From Desulfovibrio desulfuricans (GTDB taxonomy: Bacteria; Desulfobacterota; Desulfovibrionia; Desulfovibrionales; Desulfovibrionaceae): 64,000 bases of DNA. Below the pieces are notes generated by a model that searched no databases, was not told where the DNA came from, and saw only the letters and a list, made by a program, of their open reading frames with translations. Position numbers and translations under genes: made by a program. Positions within the stretch are counted from its first letter, which is position 1, and each line of letters opens with the position of its first letter. Shown one piece after another: positions 57,068-64,000 of this stretch. Location: NCBI RefSeq assembly GCF_004801255.1, contig NZ_CP036295.1:1934001-1998000 (forward strand). The letters are read 5' to 3'.

Positions 57068-57098
57068 GTTTGCCTATGGCTTGGGATGCGCCTTCCAG

Positions 57099-57138
57099 GG
57101 GTCTACACCAAAGAGGCTCTACACCAAAAACAGGGGCA
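57099..57138. repeat. Two tandem IS-end-like motifs
   Basis: gggtctacaccaaaga (57099-57114) is the exact reverse complement of the candidate ISL3 right end at 797-812. Directly after it, ggctctacaccaaaaacagg begins a second copy whose first 29 bases differ from the reverse complement of 784-812 at only a few positions. These look like leftover element ends at the 3' break of the integrase remnant. Confidence 0.5.
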
Positions 57139-57515
57139 CGCCGTCTTTAGCAAGAAGAGTTGCCGTCAGATGACGAATGGCGTGCAGGCAGAAATGCTCG
57201 ACACCTGACTTTACGCAAAGCCTGCGGGCGAGCCGTGATCCTGTTCGCGTACGGCTTACCATTGCGGTGACAAAACACATATTCCTTATTCCATCCCTCC
57301 TTGCGCTGCTCCACCAGCAGCGATCTTAGCGTGCTGGTCATGGGCACGGGGTCATACTGCGTCCACCACCCTATCCAGCACTCGCTGTTCTGTGCTGGTC
57401 ATGGGCACGGGGTCATACTGCGTCCACCACCCTATCCAGCACTCGCAGTTCTGTGCTGGTCATGGGCACGGGGGCATACTCCATACCGCCGCCCTTTCCC
57501 TTGCGGGTTCCAGGC
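57120..57515 (-). pseudogene. Remnant of a tyrosine recombinase (integrase), frameshifted and expanded
   Basis: Minus-strand fragments read in order TRKGKGGGMEYAPVPMTST, then MTSTLRSLLVEQRKEGWNK and EYVFCHRNGKPYANRI, then, after a frame change near 57200-57215, HAIRHLTATLLAKDGVPLF (57124-57184). The HxxR of the last segment is part of the recombinase active site. The N-terminus is missing, the nucleophile Tyr is lost at the IS-like motifs, and two 61-bp repeats interrupt the frame. Not functional. Confidence 0.8.
57331..57480. repeat. 61-bp tandem repeat, two full and one partial copy
   Basis: Units start at 57331, 57392 and 57453, each with gtgctggtcatgggcacggg. The first two are 61 bp and differ at one or two bases; the third breaks off after about 27 bases. 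They lie inside the minus-strand integrase remnant, and each extra unit shifts its frame because 61 is not a multiple of three. Confidence 0.9.
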
Positions 57516-57938
57516 ATGACTATTCGGCCAGAAGCGTGGCACCGCCTTAGAGCAATAGACGAATACACCGGGGAGCCCTCCATCGGCTTTGCGCTAAAAA
57601 TACTTTCTTTCGTCTTTGTGCGTTCTGTGGAGCTGCGCGGTGCTGAATGGCGTGAATTTGATTTTGAAGCCGCAATGTGGGTTATCCCGGCAGAGCGGAT
57701 GAAAATGAAGCGGCCCCACACTGCTTCCGTGGCCCGTCAAGTTCTCTCTTTGTTGGGTGATCTGCGCAACACGACTGGAAACGGTCAGTTTCTTTTTCCA
57801 AGCTTGTTTAGCGCCAGCCGCGAAACGGCGCTTCGTGCCAAGGGAATGCAGGATCAAACGCAGGGGCTTTTGCCGATATGTTTTGATTTACATATGCATA
57901 TTATTTGCACTGAATTAATAATAATTTCTTTAGTGTAA
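57516..57938 (+). pseudogene. Remnant of a P4-type integrase, middle part only
   Basis: The translation contains KILSFVFVRSVELRGAEW, EFDFEAAMWVIPAERMKMK and GQFLFPSLFSASR, the start of the catalytic domain of P4-like tyrosine recombinases, including the first active-site Arg region (VRSVELRGAEW). Both the N-terminal SAM-like domain and the HxxR...Y half are absent, and the frame runs into AT-rich unrelated sequence after about 57840. It sits back-to-back with the minus-strand remnant. Confidence 0.82.
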
Positions 57939-58057
57939 CTGTAATGTGATATTAATTACATATAAGAATTATATTGATTATTTTTTTATAAATTATAAAG
58001 ACAGTAATTATTTGCCATGGTAATATGCAGATAGTCTAAATATAGATAGGAGATTTT

Positions 58058-58402
58058 ATGGATTATCTATTCAAATTGGCCGATGTGGCACTCAAGAGCG
58101 TTGGTAAAAAGACATTCACCCTTGAAGATGGGCACAGTATGACAATTTCTCCATCAGGTGATGGAAAAACCATGAAAATTGATATTGACGACGGGGAATC
58201 GTACAAAACCAGGGGAAGTAACAGCTTTGTCTCTCAGATAGTAAAGATTTTAAAAAATAGAGGGGTTGCATGGTGGGATGAAACGAAAGAAGGGCAAGAC
58301 AATGTTTACAACGTTCTTTCAATGTATGAACAATTTGAAGATGTTCCTCAGCAAGAACGCCAGGATATGCTCGGTAACAACTGTTTTGTTAACTCACATT
58401 AA
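58058..58402 (+). CDS. Small protein of unknown function in the island
   Basis: 114 residues, acidic and hydrophilic, no signal peptide or membrane segment. ATAGGAGATTTT gives a good ribosome site before ATG 58058. Base composition is clearly more AT-rich than the flanking chromosome, which suggests recent acquisition. I recognise no domain. The first half has alternating strands (KTFTLEDGHSMTISPSGDGK) and the second a helix with DVPQQERQDML. Confidence 0.65.
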   Translation: MDYLFKLADVALKSVGKKTFTLEDGHSMTISPSGDGKTMKIDIDDGESYKTRGSNSFVSQIVKILKNRGVAWWDETKEGQDNVYNVLSMYEQFEDVPQQERQDMLGNNCFVNSH

Positions 58403-58549
58403 TGAATCGCATTTGTACATGTTTGTAAAAAAGTCCACAACTTCACAATTTAGTCTATTTTATAACCTTTTACTTTGCTTACGCGGGTCAAAAACTCCCT
58501 CCTTCTTCGCGGGGCATCCCAAGCCAGAAAGAGGAATGGAGAATTATCA

Positions 58550-58759
58550 ATGAACATAAGCTCAAGACAACGTGTCGAGATGGAACGTCTTTTATTTAAT
58601 TGGAAAAAATATCTGGATAGTATCCCACCTGCATCGAATGATTTAAAGTTGCACAAGTGGCTTGGAATGAACACCGCTATTGTAAAAAAAGATAATTTTA
58701 ACAACACCTTGAGGTCTTTTGTTCATGACATGAGGACGCGTCTTGATGCGTTGCCGTAA
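58550..58759 (+). CDS. Small helical protein of unknown function in the island
   Basis: 69 residues, mostly helical and charged (SRQRVEMERLLFNWKKYLD). ATG 58550 has GGAG about 9 nt upstream; the frame is open further 5' but without a better start. AT-rich like its neighbour. No domain recognised. Confidence 0.5.
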   Translation: MNISSRQRVEMERLLFNWKKYLDSIPPASNDLKLHKWLGMNTAIVKKDNFNNTLRSFVHDMRTRLDALP

Positions 58760-58895
58760 TAAACATCGGTAGAAAGAACATTAGGGCCGGGGAAACGTGA
58801 TCACCTTCATGCAATGACCGGCCTGAGGGGGGGGGCATGGCAGATATTCTGCACGGGGTATTCCCACAGTACCCAGCGAAGGCCCTAAAAAATTC

Positions 58896-59495
58896 TTAGG
58901 CATCCAACCCTTTTCGCATTGAAAGCTCTCTATAAAACCACCTCTTCATCAATTCTGCTGAAATGATGTACAAAGCGAAAATTGACAGGATCACACCATA
59001 CGACAGCAATGGAACGGGCGTGAATCCAAATAATCCAGCCAATGGAGCGCTCGGAATGATAATGACGAGCGCAGCGACCAGCACAGATGCAGTCGCGAGA
59101 CACGGGCTCGGTTTGTTTTTAAAAAATGGCGTTTGTGACCGGACAATCAAAACGATGAGCGTAGCGAAAACAACTGATTCGATGAACCACCCTGTGTGGA
59201 ATTCGTGCTCCTTGGCGTGAAACAAAAAAAGTAAAACGCCGAATTTATATAATCAAAGACGGAGCTCAGAATGCCAAATGCGAGCACGAATCGCTTGATA
59301 AACCGGTGTCCCATTTATGGGGAGACCGTATCCACTCGACATCAAGTGCGTCGGAAGAGATAGCCATAGACGGAAAATACGTCATGAGATTCGTCAAAAG
59401 CATCTGCGTGGGCAGACGTTGCAGAAAGGGCATAACCAAAGATGCTCCGGCCATACTGAACATGTTTCCAAAATTTGCGCTTGTTGTCATAAGAT
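58896..59495 (-). pseudogene. Broken C-terminal part of a magnesium-transporting P-type ATPase (mgtA/mgtB)
   Basis: Minus-strand pieces read MTTSANFGNMFSMAGASLVM and LLTNLMTYFPSMAIS, then in another frame FIKRFVLAFGILSSVFDYIN, then in a third HTGWFIESVVFATLIVLIV and the last helices. These are successive parts of the MgtA membrane domain. At least two frameshifts (near 59320 and in the T/A run near 59226-59230) break it, and the catalytic P and N domains are missing before 59495. It ends beside a 16-bp inverted repeat. Confidence 0.88.
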
Positions 59496-59499
59496 GAGC

Positions 59500-59566
59500 T
59501 AGTTTAGACTTGATCGGACAGGCAACGCCGTCAAAACAGAGTGACTGTCAGATCAAGTCTAAACTA
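59500..59566. repeat. 16-bp perfect inverted repeat with 35-bp spacer
   Basis: tagtttagacttgatc (59500-59515) and gatcaagtctaaacta (59551-59566) are perfect complements; inner acag/ctgt can extend the pairing with a bulge. It lies exactly where the mgtA remnant begins. It could be the joined ends of a deleted insertion sequence, a miniature element, or an operator/terminator for the XRE gene. Confidence 0.7.
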
Positions 59567-59572
59567 ATACAA

Positions 59573-59911
59573 TTAATTAATAATCCTATTAAGCCGACGC
59601 AGTTCTGCTACAAGAGAACCTACCTCTTTCTGCAAACTTCCAACCCTGCTGACAATATCGTCTACAATAGTGCACGAAGGATCTTCGGGACAGCGAAACA
59701 GGTCTGCGACTGAACAGTCAAGGCATTCTGCTATCGCCTGCAGGCGACCAACATGTGGCGTGTTGCCACCAGATTCAATCCGGCACAAGGAACCGCTCGT
59801 GATACCAAGTCTTGCAGCCAGGTCGCGTTGTGTAATCTTCTTTCTTTTTCGACGCGAAGCGATGTTTGCACCAACGATCAGAGCAAGTTTGTCCTGAGAT
59901 TTAGCATTCAT
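59573..59911 (-). CDS. XRE-family DNA-binding regulator
   Basis: 112 residues. Residues 10-70 form the Cro/CI helix-turn-helix (ITQRDLAARLGITSGSLCRIE, recognition helix near SGSLCRIE). The C-terminus is a short helix with heptad-like leucines (VGSLQKEVGSLVAELRRLN) that could dimerise. It lies between the inverted repeat and the efflux operon, and is read in the same direction as that operon but downstream of it. It may regulate neighbouring genes; nothing in the sequence proves it. Confidence 0.85.
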   Translation of the reverse strand: MNAKSQDKLALIVGANIASRRKRKKITQRDLAARLGITSGSLCRIESGGNTPHVGRLQAIAECLDCSVADLFRCPEDPSCTIVDDIVSRVGSLQKEVGSLVAELRRLNRIIN

Positions 59912-59996
59912 ATCGTTCGTCTCGTGCGATAAGTTATAAAGCGGTTGCTCTTAGCCAATGCCTCCCACACATCCCCTTCAGACCCAGACATGCCAT

Positions 59997-61427
59997 TTAT
60001 TCTTTTGCGGCTGATTTTTCTGTTTGCACCACACCACCACCAAGAACCTTGTAAAACTCTATGCGATTCTGGTCGCGTCCCTGGTTTACGTCCACCAACG
60101 TAAGCTGGGCTGCAAACCACTCACGCTGCGAAACCAGTACGGTTAGATAGCTTTCAATCCCCTGGTTGTACCGCGCCTGCGATAGATAATATGCTGCACG
60201 GCAAGCCTCGGTGAGATCCCGTTGTGCCTTGAGCTGCTTTTCCCATGATTCACGCAGTGCAATGCCGTCCGAGACTTCCTTGAACGCAGTTTGAATTGCC
60301 TTTTCATATGTTGCGACAGCGATCTTTTTTTGCGTTTCAGAAACAGAAAGTGTCGCCAGATTTCTGCCGCCGTCAAAGATTGGCAGTGACGCCTGGGGCA
60401 GGAATTGCCACACGCCAGTGCCGTTGCCAAATATGTCGATCAATTCTGGCCCCATACTGCCAATACTGCTTGTAAGTGAAATGCGTGGGAAAAAATTGGC
60501 CCGCGCTGCGCCAATGTCCGCATTGGCGGCCTTGAGCAAATGCTCTGCCTGGAGGATATCTGGCCGTTGCAAAAGAACCTGCGAGGGCAATCCCACTGGC
60601 AGGTCACGGTATGGCTGCATATTTTTGATCAGCTTTGCCGGTAGCAGTTGGTCATCAACAGGCCTTCCCACAAGCAGAGCAAGTGCTGACCGGGAAGCCG
60701 CCACCCTGCCAGAGTACAGCCCGCAACTCACCCGGGCCTGATCCACGCTGGTTTCAGCCTGACGCAAATCAAGCTCGCTGGAAACACCACTTTCATACCG
60801 GCGTCTGATCAACGCATAGGAGTCTGACTGGCTCTTGAGCATATCCTCTGAGATCTGCAGCCGCTCCCTGTCCCCCACCAGGGCAACGTAGGCTTGCGCC
60901 ACCGAGGCTACAAGGCTGATTTTTACGCTGCGGCTGGCTTCTTCCGTTGCCAGATATTTTTCAAGCGCTTCATCCTTAAGGCTTTGGATGCGCCCAAAAA
61001 GATCAATCTCAAATGAGGTCAAACCCACGCTCAGGGCAGATGCATGTGTATAGGCGTGCCTTCCGCTTGTGGTGAGGAAGTCAAAATTGTCCTGGGTCAA
61101 GCTTGAGCCCTGCGCATTGATTGTGGGCATCTGGTCTGCACGCTGTATGCGGTACGCCCCCCGGGCAGATTCAATATTCAGCAGGGCGATGCGCATATCC
61201 CTGTTATTTTCAAGTGCGAGTGATATAAGATTGCGCATGTTTGGGTCAGCAAAATATTGTTCCCAACCAAGCCTTGCGGCCAGTTCTTTATCCGCCACAG
61301 TAGCAGATGCGTCTGGTACATATCCCGGCCAGTTGGCCTCTATAGGCATTTCTGGTCTTTTATATGTGGGTGCCATGGAGCATCCCGCCATCAAACCTGC
61401 AAGTAACAGTATTGCCAGCCTGCTCAT
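59997..61427 (-). CDS. Outer-membrane efflux lipoprotein, OprM/NodT family
   Basis: 476 residues. A signal peptide ends in the lipobox LMAGC (Cys16), followed by the family start [12 protein letters not shown]. Two repeated halves (about 55-250 and 260-460) are the TolC-type hairpins that form a trimeric channel-tunnel. It overlaps the inner-membrane RND pump gene by 4 nt, so it is the exit duct of that pump. The adaptor (membrane fusion) protein is expected upstream, beyond the window. Confidence 0.94.
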   Translation of the reverse strand: MSRLAILLLAGLMAGCSMAPTYKRPEMPIEANWPGYVPDASATVADKELAARLGWEQYFADPNMRNLISLALENNRDMRIALLNIESARGAYRIQRADQMPTINAQGSSLTQDNFDFLTTSGRHAYTHASALSVGLTSFEIDLFGRIQSLKDEALEKYLATEEASRSVKISLVASVAQAYVALVGDRERLQISEDMLKSQSDSYALIRRRYESGVSSELDLRQAETSVDQARVSCGLYSGRVAASRSALALLVGRPVDDQLLPAKLIKNMQPYRDLPVGLPSQVLLQRPDILQAEHLLKAANADIGAARANFFPRISLTSSIGSMGPELIDIFGNGTGVWQFLPQASLPIFDGGRNLATLSVSETQKKIAVATYEKAIQTAFKEVSDGIALRESWEKQLKAQRDLTEACRAAYYLSQARYNQGIESYLTVLVSQREWFAAQLTLVDVNQGRDQNRIEFYKVLGGGVVQTEKSAAKE

Positions 61428-64000
61428 TGGCGAACTCCCTTGGATGCAAAAATGGCAGTAACGATGACGAAAAACAGCGGGATAAAAAACACCCCCAGCA
61501 AGGTTGCCAGCAAGGTTCCCCCCATTACGCCTGTACCCAGAGCATTCTGCCCTCCCGAACCAGCGCCCGAGCTAACGGTGAGGGGCAAAATGCCCAGCAA
61601 GAATGCCAGCGAGGTCATGAGAATTGGCCGCAACCTCAGGCGGGCTGCTGAAATTGCGGCCTTGGCCAGGTTTGTGCCGCTGTCGTGCATCTCCTTGGCG
61701 AATTCAACAATCAGAATGGCATTTTTTGCAGAAAGGCCGATAACGGCAAGCAAACCTACCTGAAAGTAAACGTCATTATTGAATCCCCGGCAAAAGACCC
61801 ACAACAGTGAGCCAAGAGCACCTAGCGGCACAACCAGCATTACTGAAAAAGGTACAGACCAGCTTTCATACAGTGCCGCCAGGCACAAAAATACCACCAG
61901 CAAAGACAGCGCATACAACAGCGGAGCCTGCGCCCCCGACTGACGTTCCTGAAACGAAATGCCTGTCCATGAGTGCCCCATACCGGCAGGAAGCTGATCC
62001 ATCATCTTTTCCATTTCAACCATGGCTTGCCCCGTACTTTTTCCCGGTGCGGGGCTACCCAAAATTTCAAGAGATGGAAGTCCGTTGTATCTGTTCAGGC
62101 TGGTAGGGGCGTATTCCCACTGGCATGTGGCAAAGGCGCTGAAGGGCACCATTTCTCCGCGACCATTACGAAAATACCACTTATTCATGTCTTCAGGCGT
62201 CATGCGGTGTTCTGCAAGCCCTTGGACGTAGACCTTTTTAACTCGCCCACGGTCTAGGAAATCGTCGGCGTAGGCGCTTCCCCATATGGTGCTCAGCGTG
62301 GCATTTACATCGGCCAAGTTCAGGCCCAAAGCCCCAGCTTTTTCTCGATCGACATGAACACGCAGTTGGGGCTGATCTTCCATCCCGTTGGGGCGTACTG
62401 CCATAAGGGCACTATTTTGTGCCGCCATGCCCAGCAGCTGGTTACGTCCAGCCAGAAGGGCCTCGTGCCCCACACCGCCCACATCCTGCAATTGCAGGTC
62501 AAAACCCGAAGCGTTACCAAGTTCCTGTATTGCAGGCGGTGCAAACACATAGACCTGGGCGTTCGGCAAACCAGCAAACCGCCTGCGTGCACGGTCAACG
62601 AGGGCGTCAACCTTTTGTGAATGCGATTTCCTTTTGCTCCAGTCATGCAAGCGGGCAAAAATCATGGCGCCGTTCTGGCCGCGACCAGCAAAGTTGAAAC
62701 CGACAACAGCCATGCAATTCATAACCGTGTCTTTTTCATCATTGATAAGGTAATTTTCAATTTCCTTGACGACAGTTGTTGTGTCTTCAAGTGTTGCCCC
62801 TGGGGGCAACTGCGCCATCATCATGGCAACGCCCTGATCCTCGTCTGGCAAAAAGCCCGTGGGCAAGGCCCGAACAAGAACAAGCAAGCCCACAATAAAA
62901 ACAGCATAGATGAACATGCACCGGCCAGACCGGCGCAAGCACATGGCCACGCCCTTCTGATAACGTTGCAGAGTACGGTCAAACCATTTGTTGAACGCCC
63001 CAAGAAAACCGTGCTGTGTCAGGTGGGCCCCCTTGGGCGGCTTTTTCAGCAAGGTGGCACAAAGAGCCGGGGTAAATATCAGGGCAACTACAACCGAAAG
63101 CACCATGGCCGAAACAATGGTTACGGAAAACTGCCGGTAGATGACGCCCACAGACCCTTCCATAAAAGACATGGGAACAAAAACCGCCGACAGAACCACG
63201 GCGATGCCCACCAAGGCACTGGTTATTTGCGACATAGATTTTTTGGTGGCTTCCTTGGGCGGCAGCCCATCCACATACATGATGCGCTCCACGTTCTCCA
63301 CAACCACGATGGCGTCATCCACAAGCAGGCCAATGGCCAGCACCATGGCAAACATGGTGAGCGTATTAATGGAATAGCCCAGCGCGGAAAGAACGCCGAA
63401 CGTACCCAGCAAAACAACCGGAACCGCCAGAGTTGGAATAAGCGTGGCGCGGATATTCTGAAGGAACAGGTACATGATCAGCACGACCAGCGCGATTGCT
63501 TCTACCAGGGTTTTTACAACCTCGTGAATCGAAATTTCCACAAAAGGCGTTGTGTCGTAGGGGTACACCAACTTGAGCCACGAAGGGAAATAGGCGGACT
63601 GCTCCGCCAGATACGCATCAATATTTTTTGCCGTTTGCAGCGCATTGGCCCCAGTAGCAAGCTTGATGGCGATATTGGCAGCGGGCTTGCGCATGAACCG
63701 GCCAAAGATATTATAAGATTCCGACCCCAGTTCTACCCGCGCCACATCCCGCACCCGCACCATTGAACCGTCGGGGTTTGTACGCAGAATAATCGCCCCG
63801 AACTGTTCCGGGGTTTGCAAGCGCTCCTGAAGCGCAATGCTGAGATTGATTTTCTGACCTTGCACGGCTGGCGCACCGCCAAGCTGACCAGCTGAAATCT
63901 GGGCGTTCTGCGACTGGATAGCCGTAATAGCATCGCTGGGCGTAAGAGAATAGCTGCGCAGCTTGTGCGGGTTCAGCCATATGCGCATTCCGTAGATACT
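61424..64000 (-). CDS. RND efflux pump, AcrB/MexB type, N-terminus beyond the window
   Basis: The frame is open through the right edge; about 858 residues are present out of roughly 1040. The visible part starts at [20 protein letters not shown], about residue 180 of AcrB. The proton-relay residues are there: the Asp pair in [15 protein letters not shown] and the Lys in [16 protein letters not shown]. It is an HAE1-type hydrophobic/amphiphilic efflux transporter driven by protons. The C-terminal 30 residues are typical ([10 protein letters not shown]). Its partner outer-membrane gene overlaps its stop by 4 nt. Substrates are unknown. Confidence 0.95.
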   Translation of the reverse strand, partial: SIYGMRIWLNPHKLRSYSLTPSDAITAIQSQNAQISAGQLGGAPAVQGQKINLSIALQERLQTPEQFGAIILRTNPDGSMVRVRDVARVELGSESYNIFGRFMRKPAANIAIKLATGANALQTAKNIDAYLAEQSAYFPSWLKLVYPYDTTPFVEISIHEVVKTLVEAIALVVLIMYLFLQNIRATLIPTLAVPVVLLGTFGVLSALGYSINTLTMFAMVLAIGLLVDDAIVVVENVERIMYVDGLPPKEATKKSMSQITSALVGIAVVLSAVFVPMSFMEGSVGVIYRQFSVTIVSAMVLSVVVALIFTPALCATLLKKPPKGAHLTQHGFLGAFNKWFDRTLQRYQKGVAMCLRRSGRCMFIYAVFIVGLLVLVRALPTGFLPDEDQGVAMMMAQLPPGATLEDTTTVVKEIENYLINDEKDTVMNCMAVVGFNFAGRGQNGAMIFARLHDWSKRKSHSQKVDALVDRARRRFAGLPNAQVYVFAPPAIQELGNASGFDLQLQDVGGVGHEALLAGRNQLLGMAAQNSALMAVRPNGMEDQPQLRVHVDREKAGALGLNLADVNATLSTIWGSAYADDFLDRGRVKKVYVQGLAEHRMTPEDMNKWYFRNGRGEMVPFSAFATCQWEYAPTSLNRYNGLPSLEILGSPAPGKSTGQAMVEMEKMMDQLPAGMGHSWTGISFQERQSGAQAPLLYALSLLVVFLCLAALYESWSVPFSVMLVVPLGALGSLLWVFCRGFNNDVYFQVGLLAVIGLSAKNAILIVEFAKEMHDSGTNLAKAAISAARLRLRPILMTSLAFLLGILPLTVSSGAGSGGQNALGTGVMGGTLLATLLGVFFIPLFFVIVTAIFASKGVRQ

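Noticed and set aside
57331..57480. The 61-bp repeats as a CRISPR array
   Set aside because: The units are contiguous with no unique spacers, and no cas gene is in the window.
62621..63766. A 381-codon plus-strand frame at the right edge
   Set aside because: Antisense of the AcrB-type pump; translation rich in His, Asn and Arg with no family.

Overview
The window looks like chromosome of a Desulfovibrio-type sulfate reducer (Desulfovibrionaceae), GC-rich with an AT-richer stretch near the right end. The inference rests on gene content: DapL-type lysine synthesis, an amt / P-II / type III glutamine synthetase cluster behind a sigma-54 promoter, oxygen-independent class III ribonucleotide reductase under a B12 riboswitch, an Isc/Nif-type Fe-S operon, a full branched-chain amino acid ABC operon and a chemotaxis cluster carrying ParA and HEAT-repeat proteins. 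No 16S rRNA is present, so the species is not fixed.

Layout. 1-812: 3' part of an ISL3-family insertion sequence. 969-1045: tRNA-Glu. 1745-7720: nitrogen module (NifA-like activator, sigma-54 promoter, amtB, P-II, type III glutamine synthetase). 8044-10142: dapF-dapL. 10286-11514: a lipoprotein, an unexplained long hairpin and tRNA-Pro. 11637-21185: chemotaxis operon cheB / HEAT / cheR / parA / cheW-like / cheY / cheA. 21243-25696: nitroreductase, L28, rhomboid, a two-gene ThrE/YjjPB-type exporter and a degenerate carbamoyltransferase paralogue. 25960-30931: HAD phosphatase, ferredoxin-like protein, metA, and Rrf2-nifU-nifS. 31199-32446: double HD/HD-GYP protein. 33045-36353: nrdD, a detached glycyl-radical domain and nrdG under a cobalamin riboswitch. 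37005-39620: M16 peptidase. 39924-44824: livKHMGF. 44942-47759: YcaO protein, rpsI and rplM. 48135-56821: HD protein, exported protein, chemoreceptor, TrmJ-like methyltransferase, DUF456 protein, PaaK-like ligase and DUF1786 protein. 56939-57023: tRNA-Leu(GAG), followed by a decayed genomic island (two integrase remnants, 61-bp tandem repeats, IS-end-like sequences, two small AT-rich genes, a broken mgtA). 59573-64000: XRE regulator and an OprM/AcrB-type efflux operon running off the right edge.

The most interesting signal is the ribonucleotide reductase locus. The 751-residue NrdD ends just after its zinc motif and lacks the C-terminal glycyl-radical segment. That segment (RRITGYL...RVKHA) is a separate 56-codon gene with its own ribosome binding site, between nrdD and nrdG and overlapping nrdG by 8 nt. 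A cobalamin riboswitch with a terminator-type platform precedes the operon. Other notable points are a P-II protein without Tyr51, a CheA whose third Hpt-like module has lost its histidine, a carbamoyltransferase paralogue without the carbamoyl-phosphate loop, a standalone YcaO protein, and several long palindromes.
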